64,000 nt of DNA from Syntrophobacterales bacterium (GCA_026417655.1 JAOACS010000012.1:1-64000), one strand, 5' to 3'; shown: positions 45,890 to 55,500, counted from the first letter of the stretch. Notes: generated from the sequence alone by a model not told the origin. A program made the numbers and translations.

Positions 45890-46072
45890 GGTTCGACCTC
45901 GCACAGATCGCATATTGCCTTTCTTAAAAAACATTGGCAAGGCAAATTTGAGGTTTTCTTGACATAAATTCTCTATCCTATTACGATGTTATTTAAGTGC
46001 TTACAGTCACAAGGGTTAGGTTATGGTCTAGGGATGTGAGTTTGGATAGCGATGAAGTAGGAGATAGCGTCG

Positions 46073-47152
46073 ATGATGTGGGAGCAGAGACGACCTTCTA
46101 GGACTGGGTTTCCTCCAGAGTTTGAGGAGCTTTTTCAAAGGTTAAAAACTCTTTTCGGGAACCGTGGAGCTCCAGTGTGGATAGGAATAGCCCTTTTAAT
46201 CGGGCTGGTGGTAGCCTTCAATTCCTACTATGTTGTAAATCCTCAGGAGACCGCTGTTGTGTCGAGGTTTGGAAGGTTTGTAAGAACTTCTGGTCCTGGA
46301 CTACATTTCAAAATACCTTTTGGTGTAGAACAGGTTCAAAAGGTTGTCACAGGAAGGGTTCTTCAAAGAGAATACGGTTATAGAACGGTTGAAGCTGGTG
46401 TTAGAAGTCGTTTCACTGAGAAGGGTTACGAAGAAGAGGCGAGGATGTTGAGTGGTGATCTAAATGTGGTGGATGTTCAATGGACGGTTCAGTATAAGAT
46501 TGCCGATCCAGCGAAATATCTTTTCAAGGTTAGGGATGTGGAAGGAACGCTAGATGATATTTCCGAGTCGGTTATGAGAAGGATGGTAGGCAACCGTTAC
46601 GCCGATGAAGTACTTACGGTTGGAAGAGCTGAAATTGCTGAGATGGCACGCAAGGAGATTCAAGAGATTATGGATCATTACGAAACGGGCATCCAGATTG
46701 TTGCGGTAAAGCTTCAAAATGTAAACCCTCCTGAACCTGTTAGAGCCGCCTTTAACGAAGTCAATGAAGCAAGACAAGAAAAGGAGCGTATGATCAATGA
46801 AGCTCAGCGACTTTACAACGAGAATATCCCCAAGGCGAAGGGTGAGGCTAGGCAAATTATCACGGAGGCTGAGGGTTATGCTACAGAGAGGGTAAACAGA
46901 GCTCGAGGTGAAGCTGATCGGTTTTTAGAGGTCCTTTCGGCTTATCAGAAGTATCCCGACATAACTCGAAAACGCATGTATCTTGAAGCCTTCGAAAAAT
47001 TCATAAATTCTACCAAAGGGGTAATAATTTTAGACGATTCTCAGAAAAACTTCTTGCCTCTTGTCGATATATCTAAAGGTCTGTTTGGTGGAGAATCTGG
47101 AGCGCAGGAGACACCGGGTCAAGCCAAGCCTTCTACTAAACCTTCTAATTAA
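46073..47152 (+). CDS. hflK: FtsH modulator HflK
   Basis: HflK, 359 residues, a membrane-anchored SPFH/band-7 protein that with HflC forms a cage around the FtsH protease. One membrane segment (about residues 38-58, VWIGIALLIGLVVAFNSYYV) is followed by the SPFH domain (QETAVVSRFGRFVRTSGPGL), and a long charged coiled coil (about 230-300) with the KAKGEARQIITEAEGYATER text. The Gly-rich N-terminal tail of E. coli HflK is short here. hflC follows after 14 bases. Confidence 0.94.
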   Translation: MMWEQRRPSRTGFPPEFEELFQRLKTLFGNRGAPVWIGIALLIGLVVAFNSYYVVNPQETAVVSRFGRFVRTSGPGLHFKIPFGVEQVQKVVTGRVLQREYGYRTVEAGVRSRFTEKGYEEEARMLSGDLNVVDVQWTVQYKIADPAKYLFKVRDVEGTLDDISESVMRRMVGNRYADEVLTVGRAEIAEMARKEIQEIMDHYETGIQIVAVKLQNVNPPEPVRAAFNEVNEARQEKERMINEAQRLYNENIPKAKGEARQIITEAEGYATERVNRARGEADRFLEVLSAYQKYPDITRKRMYLEAFEKFINSTKGVIILDDSQKNFLPLVDISKGLFGGESGAQETPGQAKPSTKPSN

Positions 47153-47166
47153 GAGGGGAGTTTACA

Positions 47167-48147
47167 ATGCCAAGTGGTGTACGATGGATCTTTCCAGCTT
47201 TACTAGTGATACTCTTTGTGGTTAGCGATGGGTTTTTTGTTGTTACTGAAACTCAGCAGGTTATTATTACACAGTTTGGTAAGCCTGTAGGAAAACCGAT
47301 CACAAAAGCAGGGCTTTATGTAAAGATACCGATTATACAAAAGGTAAATGTCTTCGAAAAACGGGTTCTTAAATGGGATGGGAACCCTACACAAATTCCA
47401 ACAAGAGATAAGAAGTATATTTGGGTAGATACGACTGCTCGCTGGCGTATTGGAGATCCTCTACTGTTTTTAATGAGGGTTGGAACGATTCAGACCGCCC
47501 ATAGTCGTCTCGATGGTATTATCGACTCTATAGTAAGGGATCATGTAGCCAATAATCTACTTGTTGAATTGGTGCGAAGTGAAGGTTGGGAACAGGCAGG
47601 AAAGGGGTTAATTGGGACTGGGGATTCCTTAGATTATGCAATCCTTGCCACAGCTGTTGAAAGTGACGAGCCGCTTAAGCTTGAAAAGGGACGAGAGAAG
47701 ATTACTCGGGAGATGGTAGCCACGGCTGTACCTCTTCTTAAGGAATTGGGTATTGAGCTTCTCGATATAAGGATTAAACGGATTAACTATATTGACAGTG
47801 TCCAACAGAAGGTTTTCGATAGAATGATCTCTGAGAGAAAGCGAATCGCTGCTCAATATAGATCAGAGGGGGAGGGCGAACGGGCTGTCATTCTTGGACA
47901 GATGCAGAAGGAGCTTGCTAAAATTAGATCCGAAGCCTTTATGGCTGCTCAGAAAATCAGGGGACAAGCCGATGCAGAAGCAACCAGAATATATGCGGAG
48001 GCCTACGGTAAGGATCCGGACTTTTTTGATCTGTCAAGATCTCTTGAAGTGTATAGGAATTTTTCTAATCCTTACGGTATTTCAGTGTTTTCAACCAAAA
48101 CAGAGGCATTCAAGTATCTTAAGGGGCTTAGGAAAGTGGGGGAGTAA
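47167..48147 (+). CDS. hflC: FtsH modulator HflC
   Basis: HflC, 326 residues. An N-terminal signal anchor (about residues 7-25) precedes the SPFH core VVTETQQVIITQFGKPVGKP. GLYVKIPIIQKVNVFEKRVL and the coiled-coil AQYRSEGEGERAVILGQMQK with EAYGKDPDFFDLSRSLEVY are typical of HflC. It forms the complex with HflK; the pair is normally encoded together as here. Confidence 0.94.
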   Translation: MPSGVRWIFPALLVILFVVSDGFFVVTETQQVIITQFGKPVGKPITKAGLYVKIPIIQKVNVFEKRVLKWDGNPTQIPTRDKKYIWVDTTARWRIGDPLLFLMRVGTIQTAHSRLDGIIDSIVRDHVANNLLVELVRSEGWEQAGKGLIGTGDSLDYAILATAVESDEPLKLEKGREKITREMVATAVPLLKELGIELLDIRIKRINYIDSVQQKVFDRMISERKRIAAQYRSEGEGERAVILGQMQKELAKIRSEAFMAAQKIRGQADAEATRIYAEAYGKDPDFFDLSRSLEVYRNFSNPYGISVFSTKTEAFKYLKGLRKVGE

Positions 48148-48168
48148 TAATAAGGGGGGAGATTGGGG

Positions 48169-49389
48169 ATGATATACGCTGAAGAAAATCCTTCAGGAGT
48201 TAGCGAAGTTGATTTAGTAGTAGCTATCCCGACCTTTAATGAGGTTGCCAACATTGCTACGGTGACCTCCCAGGTGGATATAGGGCTAACGAAATATTAT
48301 CCAAATCTCAAAAGTGCTATTATCGTGTGTGATAACCATTCAATGGATGGGACCAGAGAGGCCTTTTTGGAGACTAAAACCAAAAATCCCAAGATCTATT
48401 TATCTTCTGCTCCAGGTGAAAAAGGGAAGGGAGCTAATCTTCGAAATCTCTTTGAAAGACTCATCACTCTTAGACCCCAAGCTGTTATGATCCTAGAGGC
48501 TGATATTAGAAACGTTCAACCAGAGTGGATTTACAATTTCATTGAACCCATTCTAAGGGGTGCAGGCTATGTGACCCCTATTTACGTTCTCCACAAGTAT
48601 GAGTCCACTCTATCCAGTGTTGTTGTTTATCCTTTTATTCGATGTCTTTATGGTCGCCGAGTCCGACAGAGCATCGCTGGCGATTGTGCCTTTGGAAGGG
48701 CTCTCATTGAACATTTTGCCACCGTCCCCCATTGGTCTAGTTTTGTTGCCGAAAAGGGGATTGATATTTGGATGCTTATAAATGCTCTTTATCTTCGTCA
48801 ACCGGTGTGTCAAACTGTTATTGGTCTACCTAAACTACATCGAATTAAAGATCCCCATGCCCAAATAAACAGAGCTTTTGTTCAACTTGTGGGGACATTG
48901 TTCGATCTAATGGTTCCTTTCCAGGACTTTTGGATGCGAGTAAAATGGAGTAAGCCCACCATTCTCTTCAATGCCGACCTCCAGGAAGCCGAGGTAGCTA
49001 TACCAATGGATGTTAATATTTCAAGATTGTTTGAAACCTTTAGTAGGGGACTTGATACTTACAGGGATCTTTTGAATCAGGTCTTAAGTGTTGCCGAAAT
49101 GCATAAACTTGATGAAATTAGGAGTATGGGTATTCAACATTTCAATTTCCCGTCGCATACTTGGGCCACTATTTTGTTTGATATGGCTGTTGCCTATAGA
49201 GATGCTCCTTCGGATCTGAGACCTTCTCTTCTTGAAGCTCTTCTTCCCCTCTATTACGGTAAAGTGGCTTCCTATGTTCGTAAAACAGAACGGATGTCCA
49301 CTCAGCAAGCGGAAGAGGTGGTGGAAAACAAATGCATGGTTTTTGAGGAGAATAAATCTTATTTGTTGAGTCGCTGGAAGGGTAATTGA
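48169..49389 (+). CDS. GT2/GT-A family glycosyltransferase
   Basis: A 406-residue GT-A glycosyltransferase. It opens LVVAIPTFNEVANIATVTSQ, has CDNHSMDGTREAFLETKTKN, GEKGKGANLRNLFERL and the metal-binding-type acidic LEADIRNVQPEWI. A later DLMVPFQDFWM region and a C-terminal helical part resemble the glucosyl- or mannosylglycerate synthase layout, so a compatible-solute role is possible but unproved. ATG 48169 with AAGGGGGGAG upstream is preferred over a TTG six bases earlier. It is 21 bases after hflC. Confidence 0.75.
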   Translation: MIYAEENPSGVSEVDLVVAIPTFNEVANIATVTSQVDIGLTKYYPNLKSAIIVCDNHSMDGTREAFLETKTKNPKIYLSSAPGEKGKGANLRNLFERLITLRPQAVMILEADIRNVQPEWIYNFIEPILRGAGYVTPIYVLHKYESTLSSVVVYPFIRCLYGRRVRQSIAGDCAFGRALIEHFATVPHWSSFVAEKGIDIWMLINALYLRQPVCQTVIGLPKLHRIKDPHAQINRAFVQLVGTLFDLMVPFQDFWMRVKWSKPTILFNADLQEAEVAIPMDVNISRLFETFSRGLDTYRDLLNQVLSVAEMHKLDEIRSMGIQHFNFPSHTWATILFDMAVAYRDAPSDLRPSLLEALLPLYYGKVASYVRKTERMSTQQAEEVVENKCMVFEENKSYLLSRWKGN

Positions 49390-49455
49390 GAGGAGTCCGG
49401 CTTCCTGGGAGACCGGTTGGCTTGGGTTCATGAATAAAATGTGGAGGTTTTAGCA

Positions 49456-49824
49456 ATGGCAAAAATTCTCGTTGTGGACGATGAAGAACACATTAGATTA
49501 CTGTATTCAGAGGAACTTCGTGATGCTGGTTATGAGGTTATAACGGCTGAAAGTGGTTACAAGCTTCTTGAGCTTATAGAGAGTGAAAAGCCAGATCTTG
49601 TGGTGCTTGACATTAAAATGGTCGATTATAATGGTCTCGACTTGCTTCAGGATATTAGGGCTAAGTTTTATGATCTACCTGTTATTTTATCCACAGCTTA
49701 TGACACATTTAAAGAGGACACCAAATCTATGGCGGCAGATTTTTACGTTGTTAAGAGCTTCGATTTAACTGAACTCAAAAAGAAGATCGCAATGGCCCTT
49801 GAGGCGAGAGAATCCTTTGAGTAG
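49456..49824 (+). CDS. receiver-only response regulator
   Basis: A 122-residue CheY-like receiver domain with no output domain. Acidic pocket residues are in VVDDEEHIRLLY, phosphoacceptor Asp in LVVLDIKMVDYNGL, Thr/Ser switch in VILSTAYDT, and conserved Lys in FYVVKSFDLTEL. ATG 49456 follows GTGGAGG by eight bases. It could relay phosphate or bind a partner, as in Spo0F- or CheY-type pathways. No histidine kinase is adjacent. It converges on the CZB-like sensor gene. Confidence 0.9.
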   Translation: MAKILVVDDEEHIRLLYSEELRDAGYEVITAESGYKLLELIESEKPDLVVLDIKMVDYNGLDLLQDIRAKFYDLPVILSTAYDTFKEDTKSMAADFYVVKSFDLTELKKKIAMALEARESFE

Positions 49825-49833
49825 ACTACCATG

Positions 49834-49860
49834 ACCCTAAGGCAAACTACGCCTTAGGGT
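49834..49860. terminator. hairpin between convergent genes
   Basis: ACCCTAAGGC-AAACTAC-GCCTTAGGGT, a 10-bp perfect stem in the 45-base gap between the response regulator and the opposite-strand sensor gene. The U-run is weak on either side (ATGTTATCTT on plus), but position suggests a shared bidirectional terminator. Confidence 0.6.
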
Positions 49861-49869
49861 ATGTTATCT

Positions 49870-50877
49870 TCAATGCCAACCTGTAGCCCACTTTTTTATA
49901 ATGTCATAGTTAGTCCAGATAAACATACATAATAGCGTAAACACGATAACAATTAAAACCGTCTCCAAATTCTTAAATAACCGAAGGACTGAGTTCGCCT
50001 TAGCATCGGCAAGTTGTATATTAGCATCAACAACCTGGTTGAAGGCCTTCCACGCTTCCCTTCGGTTTTCCTTTACAACACTAGACAAATGGCTTCTGAA
50101 TCTTTCCATCCTATCTTCAGCTTCCTTTACCAGCATGATATTAACTTCATTAAGATGGTTGAAGATCAGCTCCTTGTTGGCCCTTAGTTCTGAATATAAA
50201 ACCGCCCTCGCTTCTACTATCTGTCCGTTTCTCACTAAATTTTTAATGCGCCAAATACTCTGGTGAAAACGTCTATCTCGCTCTGCTGCAAGATTTAGCG
50301 TCTTAGCCAGTTCTGGGTTATTCGGATTAAGAGATATGAACCAGCTTCCTAGTTTGCAGGCCGTTGGATCATCACCTTCATCGAACATGCGGCCCGTGTA
50401 AAGAAGTTCTATAGCACGGGCCTCTAGGGTCTCGTGTTTTTCACGGAAAGAAACAAGCTCTCTCTTTAGCTCTTCAGGATTTATTACCCCTAGGGCTTCA
50501 AAATATTTTACCATTTCTACAGACTTCTCGGTATTTTCTCTCCATTTTTCCAGGCTGGGTATTATTTGATCAATTGGATTAGGAGTTTTGTAATAACTCA
50601 AAGAAGTCCTATAGGCACTAAGAGCACGCTCAATGTTCCTATGCTCACTCTTTCTGTCATCTGGACCTATATCATAGAGGGCGAGAATATTTAAGCTAAC
50701 AAATGTACTATCGAGGCTTTCTAACATCGGAATTATACTATTTGTGTATGTGCTCCTTACTCCAGTTATGTTTGGGATGGTTTCAATAAGTCTGTTTTTA
50801 CTAAAATAAACAGATAACATCGTAATCAAGCTTATGCATAGCAAAATCGATAAAAGAATACCTATAAGCTTTTTCAT
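49870..50877 (-). CDS. two-pass membrane sensor-like protein with CZB-like motif
   Basis: A 335-residue protein: N-terminal membrane segment (about 3-24), a long helical extracytoplasmic region, and a C-terminal membrane segment (about 307-327), leaving only a few cytoplasmic residues. The first part looks like a four-helix-bundle MCP sensor. The middle has ACKLGSWF (Cys174) followed by RRFHQSIWRIKNLV (His205), resembling the chemoreceptor zinc-binding (CZB) domain. There is no HAMP, kinase or methyl-accepting domain, so the signalling part is absent or on another protein. Confidence 0.7.
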   Translation of the reverse strand: MKKLIGILLSILLCISLITMLSVYFSKNRLIETIPNITGVRSTYTNSIIPMLESLDSTFVSLNILALYDIGPDDRKSEHRNIERALSAYRTSLSYYKTPNPIDQIIPSLEKWRENTEKSVEMVKYFEALGVINPEELKRELVSFREKHETLEARAIELLYTGRMFDEGDDPTACKLGSWFISLNPNNPELAKTLNLAAERDRRFHQSIWRIKNLVRNGQIVEARAVLYSELRANKELIFNHLNEVNIMLVKEAEDRMERFRSHLSSVVKENRREAWKAFNQVVDANIQLADAKANSVLRLFKNLETVLIVIVFTLLCMFIWTNYDIIKKWATGWH

Positions 50878-50988
50878 CTTGTCTCCTTTTTGGGTTGTAT
50901 TATTAAGACTCGATATGTTGCGAATTCAATCTTAATAAGTAATTATTTGGTATGGACCCAGTGTTACAAAAATGTGACATTTTTTTTG

Positions 50989-52062
50989 TTAACGTAATAG
51001 TATTAGAGCTATGATTAATGCCAGTAGGTGGCCTCCCCATAGACTAGCGATTGTAACGCCCGATGATGCGAGGGCTGTCCCAAGTTGGAAAAGCCCGAAA
51101 AAGAGGGCGAATCCAAAAAAAGCTTGGAGTCCCCTTTTAAACTCACTCTGGAACAGGATTCCCGCCCGCCTAGAAATTATGGCGACAGTAAGCAGTATAG
51201 AAATAGCTATTGATGCTGCATGGGCAAAACGAAGGTGTAATTCTAGAAGGTAGGAGCGGGAATTTAACCCCTCCTTTCGCATAAGCTTTATGATATAAAA
51301 AATAGTTCTAATTGAAAGTTCGCTAGTGGATGTTTGAAAATAGGAAAAATCTAGGGGAGATTCTAGGGTATCAAGAGGTAGGGAAGAGATTTTTCTGAGG
51401 CCTACACCTTTTCCTGTATCCAATATGGTAACATCCTTTGCGACCCACCTGTTGTCTTCCCATGCCATTTGTTTGGCTTCAATCCTTTGTTGGAGTCTAA
51501 ATTCGTCATTTACAATGCTTATGGAGACTCGATGGAAGGTTTTTGTCTGGGGATCATAATATCCGATGTGGTAAATAGCCTGCTTTGTAGCGAACCATAT
51601 CTCCCCCCTTTTAATTTGCCTTGCTGTAGTATCAATGCTAACCACCTTCTTTACGCGTTCTCCCCAGATCTTTGAAGTTTTGATCTTTGCCGGACGTTCA
51701 ATAGTGTCGGTAAAGAAGATATATAAAAATGAAAGTGCCACACCAGCCCAAACAAAAACAATGCTGTAGCGTTTAGGTGGGATACCCGATGCGTGGAGAG
51801 CTACAATTTCTAAGCGTTTGGACATAATGCCGTAGGTAATAAGGGTGGCAAGAACTGAAACCGGCAATATAATCTCTTTTATAATGGAGGGGATTCTCAG
51901 GACAAAATATTCTATGGCTTCTCCCGTAGGAATAGATGCGGCCATTAGGTCATCTAATTTTTCAGAGAAGTCAACAGCCATAAATAGACTTATAGTTGCA
52001 AAGACTGTAATGAAAAGAGATAGACTAAAGAGCCGAAGTATGTAGAGGTGAATAAGTTTCAT
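50989..52062 (-). CDS. lptG: LPS export permease LptG
   Basis: A 357-residue YjgP/YjgQ-family permease that, with LptF and LptB, extracts LPS from the inner membrane. It starts MKLIHLYILRLFSLSLFITV and has six membrane segments, three at each end, flanking a periplasmic jellyroll domain (about residues 130-260). The start overlaps the lptF stop by four bases (ATGA). LptF and LptG are told apart here by order and by weak similarity only. Confidence 0.88.
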   Translation of the reverse strand: MKLIHLYILRLFSLSLFITVFATISLFMAVDFSEKLDDLMAASIPTGEAIEYFVLRIPSIIKEIILPVSVLATLITYGIMSKRLEIVALHASGIPPKRYSIVFVWAGVALSFLYIFFTDTIERPAKIKTSKIWGERVKKVVSIDTTARQIKRGEIWFATKQAIYHIGYYDPQTKTFHRVSISIVNDEFRLQQRIEAKQMAWEDNRWVAKDVTILDTGKGVGLRKISSLPLDTLESPLDFSYFQTSTSELSIRTIFYIIKLMRKEGLNSRSYLLELHLRFAHAASIAISILLTVAIISRRAGILFQSEFKRGLQAFFGFALFFGLFQLGTALASSGVTIASLWGGHLLALIIALILLR

Positions 52063-53189
52063 CTTTTGCTGGCGTGCTCTCGAAGGGGAGGGATCATTTT
52101 ATTCCAGAAATAGAATAGCAAAGCCATAAATATACCGATTGGTATATAAACTGCTGCTACTGGACCTATTAGACCGTTTTCGGCAAAACCTTTTCCTAAA
52201 GCAAGAAGCACATAAAACAGGAGAAAACACGAAAAGGCGATCAAAACTGGTGGAACTCTTTTAGTAAATCTCCTTATTGAGTTTAAAGTGGATACAGGAA
52301 GCATAAGCATTCCTAGGATTAGGGAAAGGAAGGGCAAAGCGATCCTTTGATGGAATTCGATGCCGTAGCGGCTTTTTTCTCTGACGGTTGTTGCTTCCTG
52401 AGTTGCCTTCCAAAGTTGACGCATATTCATTTCCCATTTGGTAGAACTTGCCTTTGAGAGTTCTTTCAGTAGCTCATTGGCAGGAAAGACGAGCTTGTAA
52501 CGGTAAAAGGAAAGAATGTGACCTGTTTCGGTTTTGTCAGTTTCCGCTATAGTTCCATCTTCTAGAAGAAGAACTATGTTTCCCTCTTCCATCTCATATT
52601 CTATGAACCCTCTGGAGGCTACGATTGTGAAGCTATTTTTACTCTCTCTGAAATCTTCCACGTAGACTCCATGGACGGTCATCCCCGGAGGAAGGACCTC
52701 GCGGAAATAGAAAACGAATCCTGGAATAGTATCTATAAACACTTCTCTTTGGCTGAATATAGCCGTTACGCTTGCTTTGCCTATCTGATAAATCTTTGTT
52801 CGAAAAAGGGTATTAGTCCCATGAATGACTGTAAGCGTAATAATGAGGGATATGGCCGTGTTGAGGGTGGTAAAGATCAAGAAGGGTTTATAGAGCCTAT
52901 GGACTGGAATACCACTTCCTTCAATAGCGATGATTTCTCCTGAAAGAGAAAGGCGGTTAAGTGTTATGGTGACGGCAAAAGTTGTAGCGAGGGGAATAGC
53001 AAAGATAGAGAGCCTTGGAATTGCGAAGAATATGAGTTCTAATATATCCTTAAGGGTTACTGATGATTGAAAAATATATCGGGCAACCTGTATCATCCTT
53101 CCTAGGCTTAAAAGAGAGAAGGAGACTAGGAGGGAAAGGGTATAGGGGCCTATAAGTTCCTTTAATATGTACCGTTCAAGAATTTTCAT
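52059..53189 (-). CDS. lptF: LPS export permease LptF
   Basis: A 376-residue YjgP/YjgQ-family permease and partner of LptG. It begins MKILERYILKELIGPYTLSL with the family's amphipathic start and has a transmembrane-periplasmic-transmembrane layout, with the periplasmic domain at about residues 115-265. A charged end LREHASKR follows the last helix. It is divergent from dgt, with only 54 bases between, which must hold both promoters. Confidence 0.88.
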   Translation of the reverse strand: MKILERYILKELIGPYTLSLLVSFSLLSLGRMIQVARYIFQSSVTLKDILELIFFAIPRLSIFAIPLATTFAVTITLNRLSLSGEIIAIEGSGIPVHRLYKPFLIFTTLNTAISLIITLTVIHGTNTLFRTKIYQIGKASVTAIFSQREVFIDTIPGFVFYFREVLPPGMTVHGVYVEDFRESKNSFTIVASRGFIEYEMEEGNIVLLLEDGTIAETDKTETGHILSFYRYKLVFPANELLKELSKASSTKWEMNMRQLWKATQEATTVREKSRYGIEFHQRIALPFLSLILGMLMLPVSTLNSIRRFTKRVPPVLIAFSCFLLFYVLLALGKGFAENGLIGPVAAVYIPIGIFMALLFYFWNKMIPPLREHASKR

Positions 53190-53243
53190 TTAGAAGTCTC
53201 TTGCCCTCTATTACCTCTGGAATTTAGAAGAGCAAGAGATTTT

Positions 53244-54320
53244 ATGCAAAAGAAGAGCAAAAAGGCAATGGATAAAAGTTTAGAGGGTATTAGAAGGGAT
53301 CTAGAAGAAAGGGAGTTTTTAATACTCCATCCTAGGGCGAAACGGTCTCGGGAGACTAGGGGTAGAATGTATCCAGAGGAGGAATGTCCCCTAAGAACAG
53401 CCTATCAGAGGGACCGTGATAGAATTGTTCACAGCAAGGCTTTTCGGCGACTTAAGCATAAGACCCAGGTATTTATTGCCCCAACAGGTGATCACTACAG
53501 GACGAGACTTACTCACACGTTAGAGGTCTCCCAGATAGCCCGCACTATAGGAAAGGCTCTACGGCTTAATGAGGATCTAATCGAGGCCATTGCCTTGGGG
53601 CATGATCTTGGTCATACCCCCTTCGGCCATAGTGGTGAGAAGATGTTGAATGAATTGATGTCTTGCGGCTTCAAACATCATGAACAGAGCCTTCGGGTAG
53701 TGGATATTATAGAAAAGGGTGGGAAGGGGCTTAATCTCACGTGGGAGGTTCGGGATGGGATTCTAAATCATTCTAAAGGAAGAACTGGGTCAATTATTGG
53801 CGAGGAAGGGGAACGGGCTGAGACTCTAGAAGGACGGGTGGTGAGGATCGCCGATATTGTTGCCTATTTAAGTCATGATTTAGACGATGCCACAAGGGCT
53901 GGTCTTTTAAATCCTCAGGATGTTCCGGCTAGTATTCGTGTGGTTCTTGGAGATAGGCATAGCGAAAGAATCCATAACCTTGTCTCTGATGTGATCTGGT
54001 ATTCTATGGAGCTAGAGCTTTCGAATATCTCCTTTAGCCCTAGGGTGTTAAAAGTTGTAAACGACTTAAGAGAATTTCTTTTCGAGAGGGTCTACGAGTC
54101 TCCTCCATTAAAACGTGAGGTAGACAAGGCTAGAAAGATCATAGAAGATCTCTTTTATGCCTTCCTTACCAAGGATGATCTATTTCTTAGGGAAATTGGT
54201 CCTCCTTCTGAGTTAGTTCCTCGAGATGTTCAGGTGTGCGACTATATAGCGGGAATGACCGATCGTTATGCCTTAGATCTCTATATTAGTCTTTTTGTTC
54301 CGAAGCCGTGGATGAAATAG
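53244..54320 (+). CDS. dgt: deoxyguanosinetriphosphate triphosphohydrolase-like protein
   Basis: A 358-residue HD-domain dNTP triphosphohydrolase. The metal site is intact: RTRLTHTLEVSQIARTIG, AIALGHDLGHTPFGH (the HD pair) and a later HHEQSLRVVD, with RIADIVAYLSHDLDDA completing the pocket. It hydrolyses dNTP to deoxynucleoside and triphosphate, and in other bacteria the short Dgt type is a housekeeping regulator of dNTP pools. Its end overlaps larC convergently by 35 bases. Confidence 0.9.
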   Translation: MQKKSKKAMDKSLEGIRRDLEEREFLILHPRAKRSRETRGRMYPEEECPLRTAYQRDRDRIVHSKAFRRLKHKTQVFIAPTGDHYRTRLTHTLEVSQIARTIGKALRLNEDLIEAIALGHDLGHTPFGHSGEKMLNELMSCGFKHHEQSLRVVDIIEKGGKGLNLTWEVRDGILNHSKGRTGSIIGEEGERAETLEGRVVRIADIVAYLSHDLDDATRAGLLNPQDVPASIRVVLGDRHSERIHNLVSDVIWYSMELELSNISFSPRVLKVVNDLREFLFERVYESPPLKREVDKARKIIEDLFYAFLTKDDLFLREIGPPSELVPRDVQVCDYIAGMTDRYALDLYISLFVPKPWMK

Positions 54321-55500
54321 GGGTTTTTACTAGACAGTAGCGATAAATTTCTGGCAAAGGAACTCCATAGAGTTTGGATATTTCACGGCAGGATTCATAT
54401 TCGGGCATAATGTGTTTTGAGCCATCTGGTTTCTCAAGGATTTTGATTTTGAGAACTCCCCAGGGGGTTTTTAACAGGTCCTCTCGTCTATTAAGCGATC
54501 TTCGGGAAACTTTGGAGCTTCGTATCCCAGCAGTTGTTGTCTCAAGGAAGAGGATGTTCTCCATAACCTCCTTTAAGGTGGGAGGACAGAGCACAGAGAT
54601 GGTTATAGCCGGGCGGCTTTTTTTCATGACTATAGGCGTCATCCAGACATCAAGAGCCCCGCTAGCAAAAAGCCTTTCCATTGCGTGTTCGTAAAACTCC
54701 TGGGGCATATCGTCAATATTTGCTTCAATAACTAGAAGTTCTTCCGTAACGTCTTCGGAGATTTTTGAAGCTACAATGAGTCTTAACATGTTCGGAGGAT
54801 GGGATTGGGGGTGACTACCTACGCCGTAGCCTATTTTCTCAATTTTACAAGTTGGTATTGAACCAAAACCCTTAGCAAAGGTCTTCAAAATAGCGGCTCC
54901 AGTGGGTGTTACCAATTCTCTTGATGCTTCTACTCCGTAAACGGGCACTCCCTTTAGAATCTCTAGCGTTGCGGGAGCAGGAAGTGGCAGTAATCCGTGG
55001 AGGGTTTCAATGGTTCCTCTTCCCAAAGGTAAAGGGGACGATTGGAGTTCGTAGACTCCCAAATTAAACATTCCTACTGTGCTACCTACAATATCGGCTA
55101 TAGAATCAAGGGCCCCTACTTCATGGAAGTGTATCTCCTCTGGTGGCATGTTATGTATGATGCCTTCTGCCTCAGCTATAAGTCTAAAAATATCTGCCGA
55201 TTTTGTTATAACCCACTCGGGAAGTTTACTACCTTCGAGAAGGTTTATTATCTCTTTAAGGTTCCTATGGACATGAGGGGAAGGTTTTTCCTTTACGTTG
55301 ACGATAGCTCTTGTTCCCCAAAGGTTTCCACGACGTTCCTTACGGCTTACAACTTCTACAGAGTCCTTGAGAAGGCTTTTGAGGGCGCTGTTTATGCTTT
55401 CTAGAGAAGCTCCTAAATCCAGAAGGGCGCCTAAAAACATGTCTCCACTAATTCCTGAAAAACAATCGCAGTAGATAAATAAGCTCTTGTTTGAAGTCAT
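54286..55500 (-). CDS. larC: nickel-pincer cofactor biosynthesis protein LarC
   Basis: A 404-residue LarC-family (DUF111) protein, the nickel insertase completing the pincer nucleotide cofactor of lactate racemase and related enzymes. The N-terminus DCFSGISGDMFLGALLDLGA is diagnostic; further on are EEIHFHEVGALDSIADIVGS and LVTPTGAAILKTFA. The other lar genes (larB, larE) are not visible. ATG 55500 (MTSNKSL) follows a GAAGGGAC site and avoids the overlap that a longer frame would make with the gene upstream. Confidence 0.92.
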   Translation of the reverse strand: MTSNKSLFIYCDCFSGISGDMFLGALLDLGASLESINSALKSLLKDSVEVVSRKERRGNLWGTRAIVNVKEKPSPHVHRNLKEIINLLEGSKLPEWVITKSADIFRLIAEAEGIIHNMPPEEIHFHEVGALDSIADIVGSTVGMFNLGVYELQSSPLPLGRGTIETLHGLLPLPAPATLEILKGVPVYGVEASRELVTPTGAAILKTFAKGFGSIPTCKIEKIGYGVGSHPQSHPPNMLRLIVASKISEDVTEELLVIEANIDDMPQEFYEHAMERLFASGALDVWMTPIVMKKSRPAITISVLCPPTLKEVMENILFLETTTAGIRSSKVSRRSLNRREDLLKTPWGVLKIKILEKPDGSKHIMPEYESCREISKLYGVPLPEIYRYCLVKTPISSTASEQKD

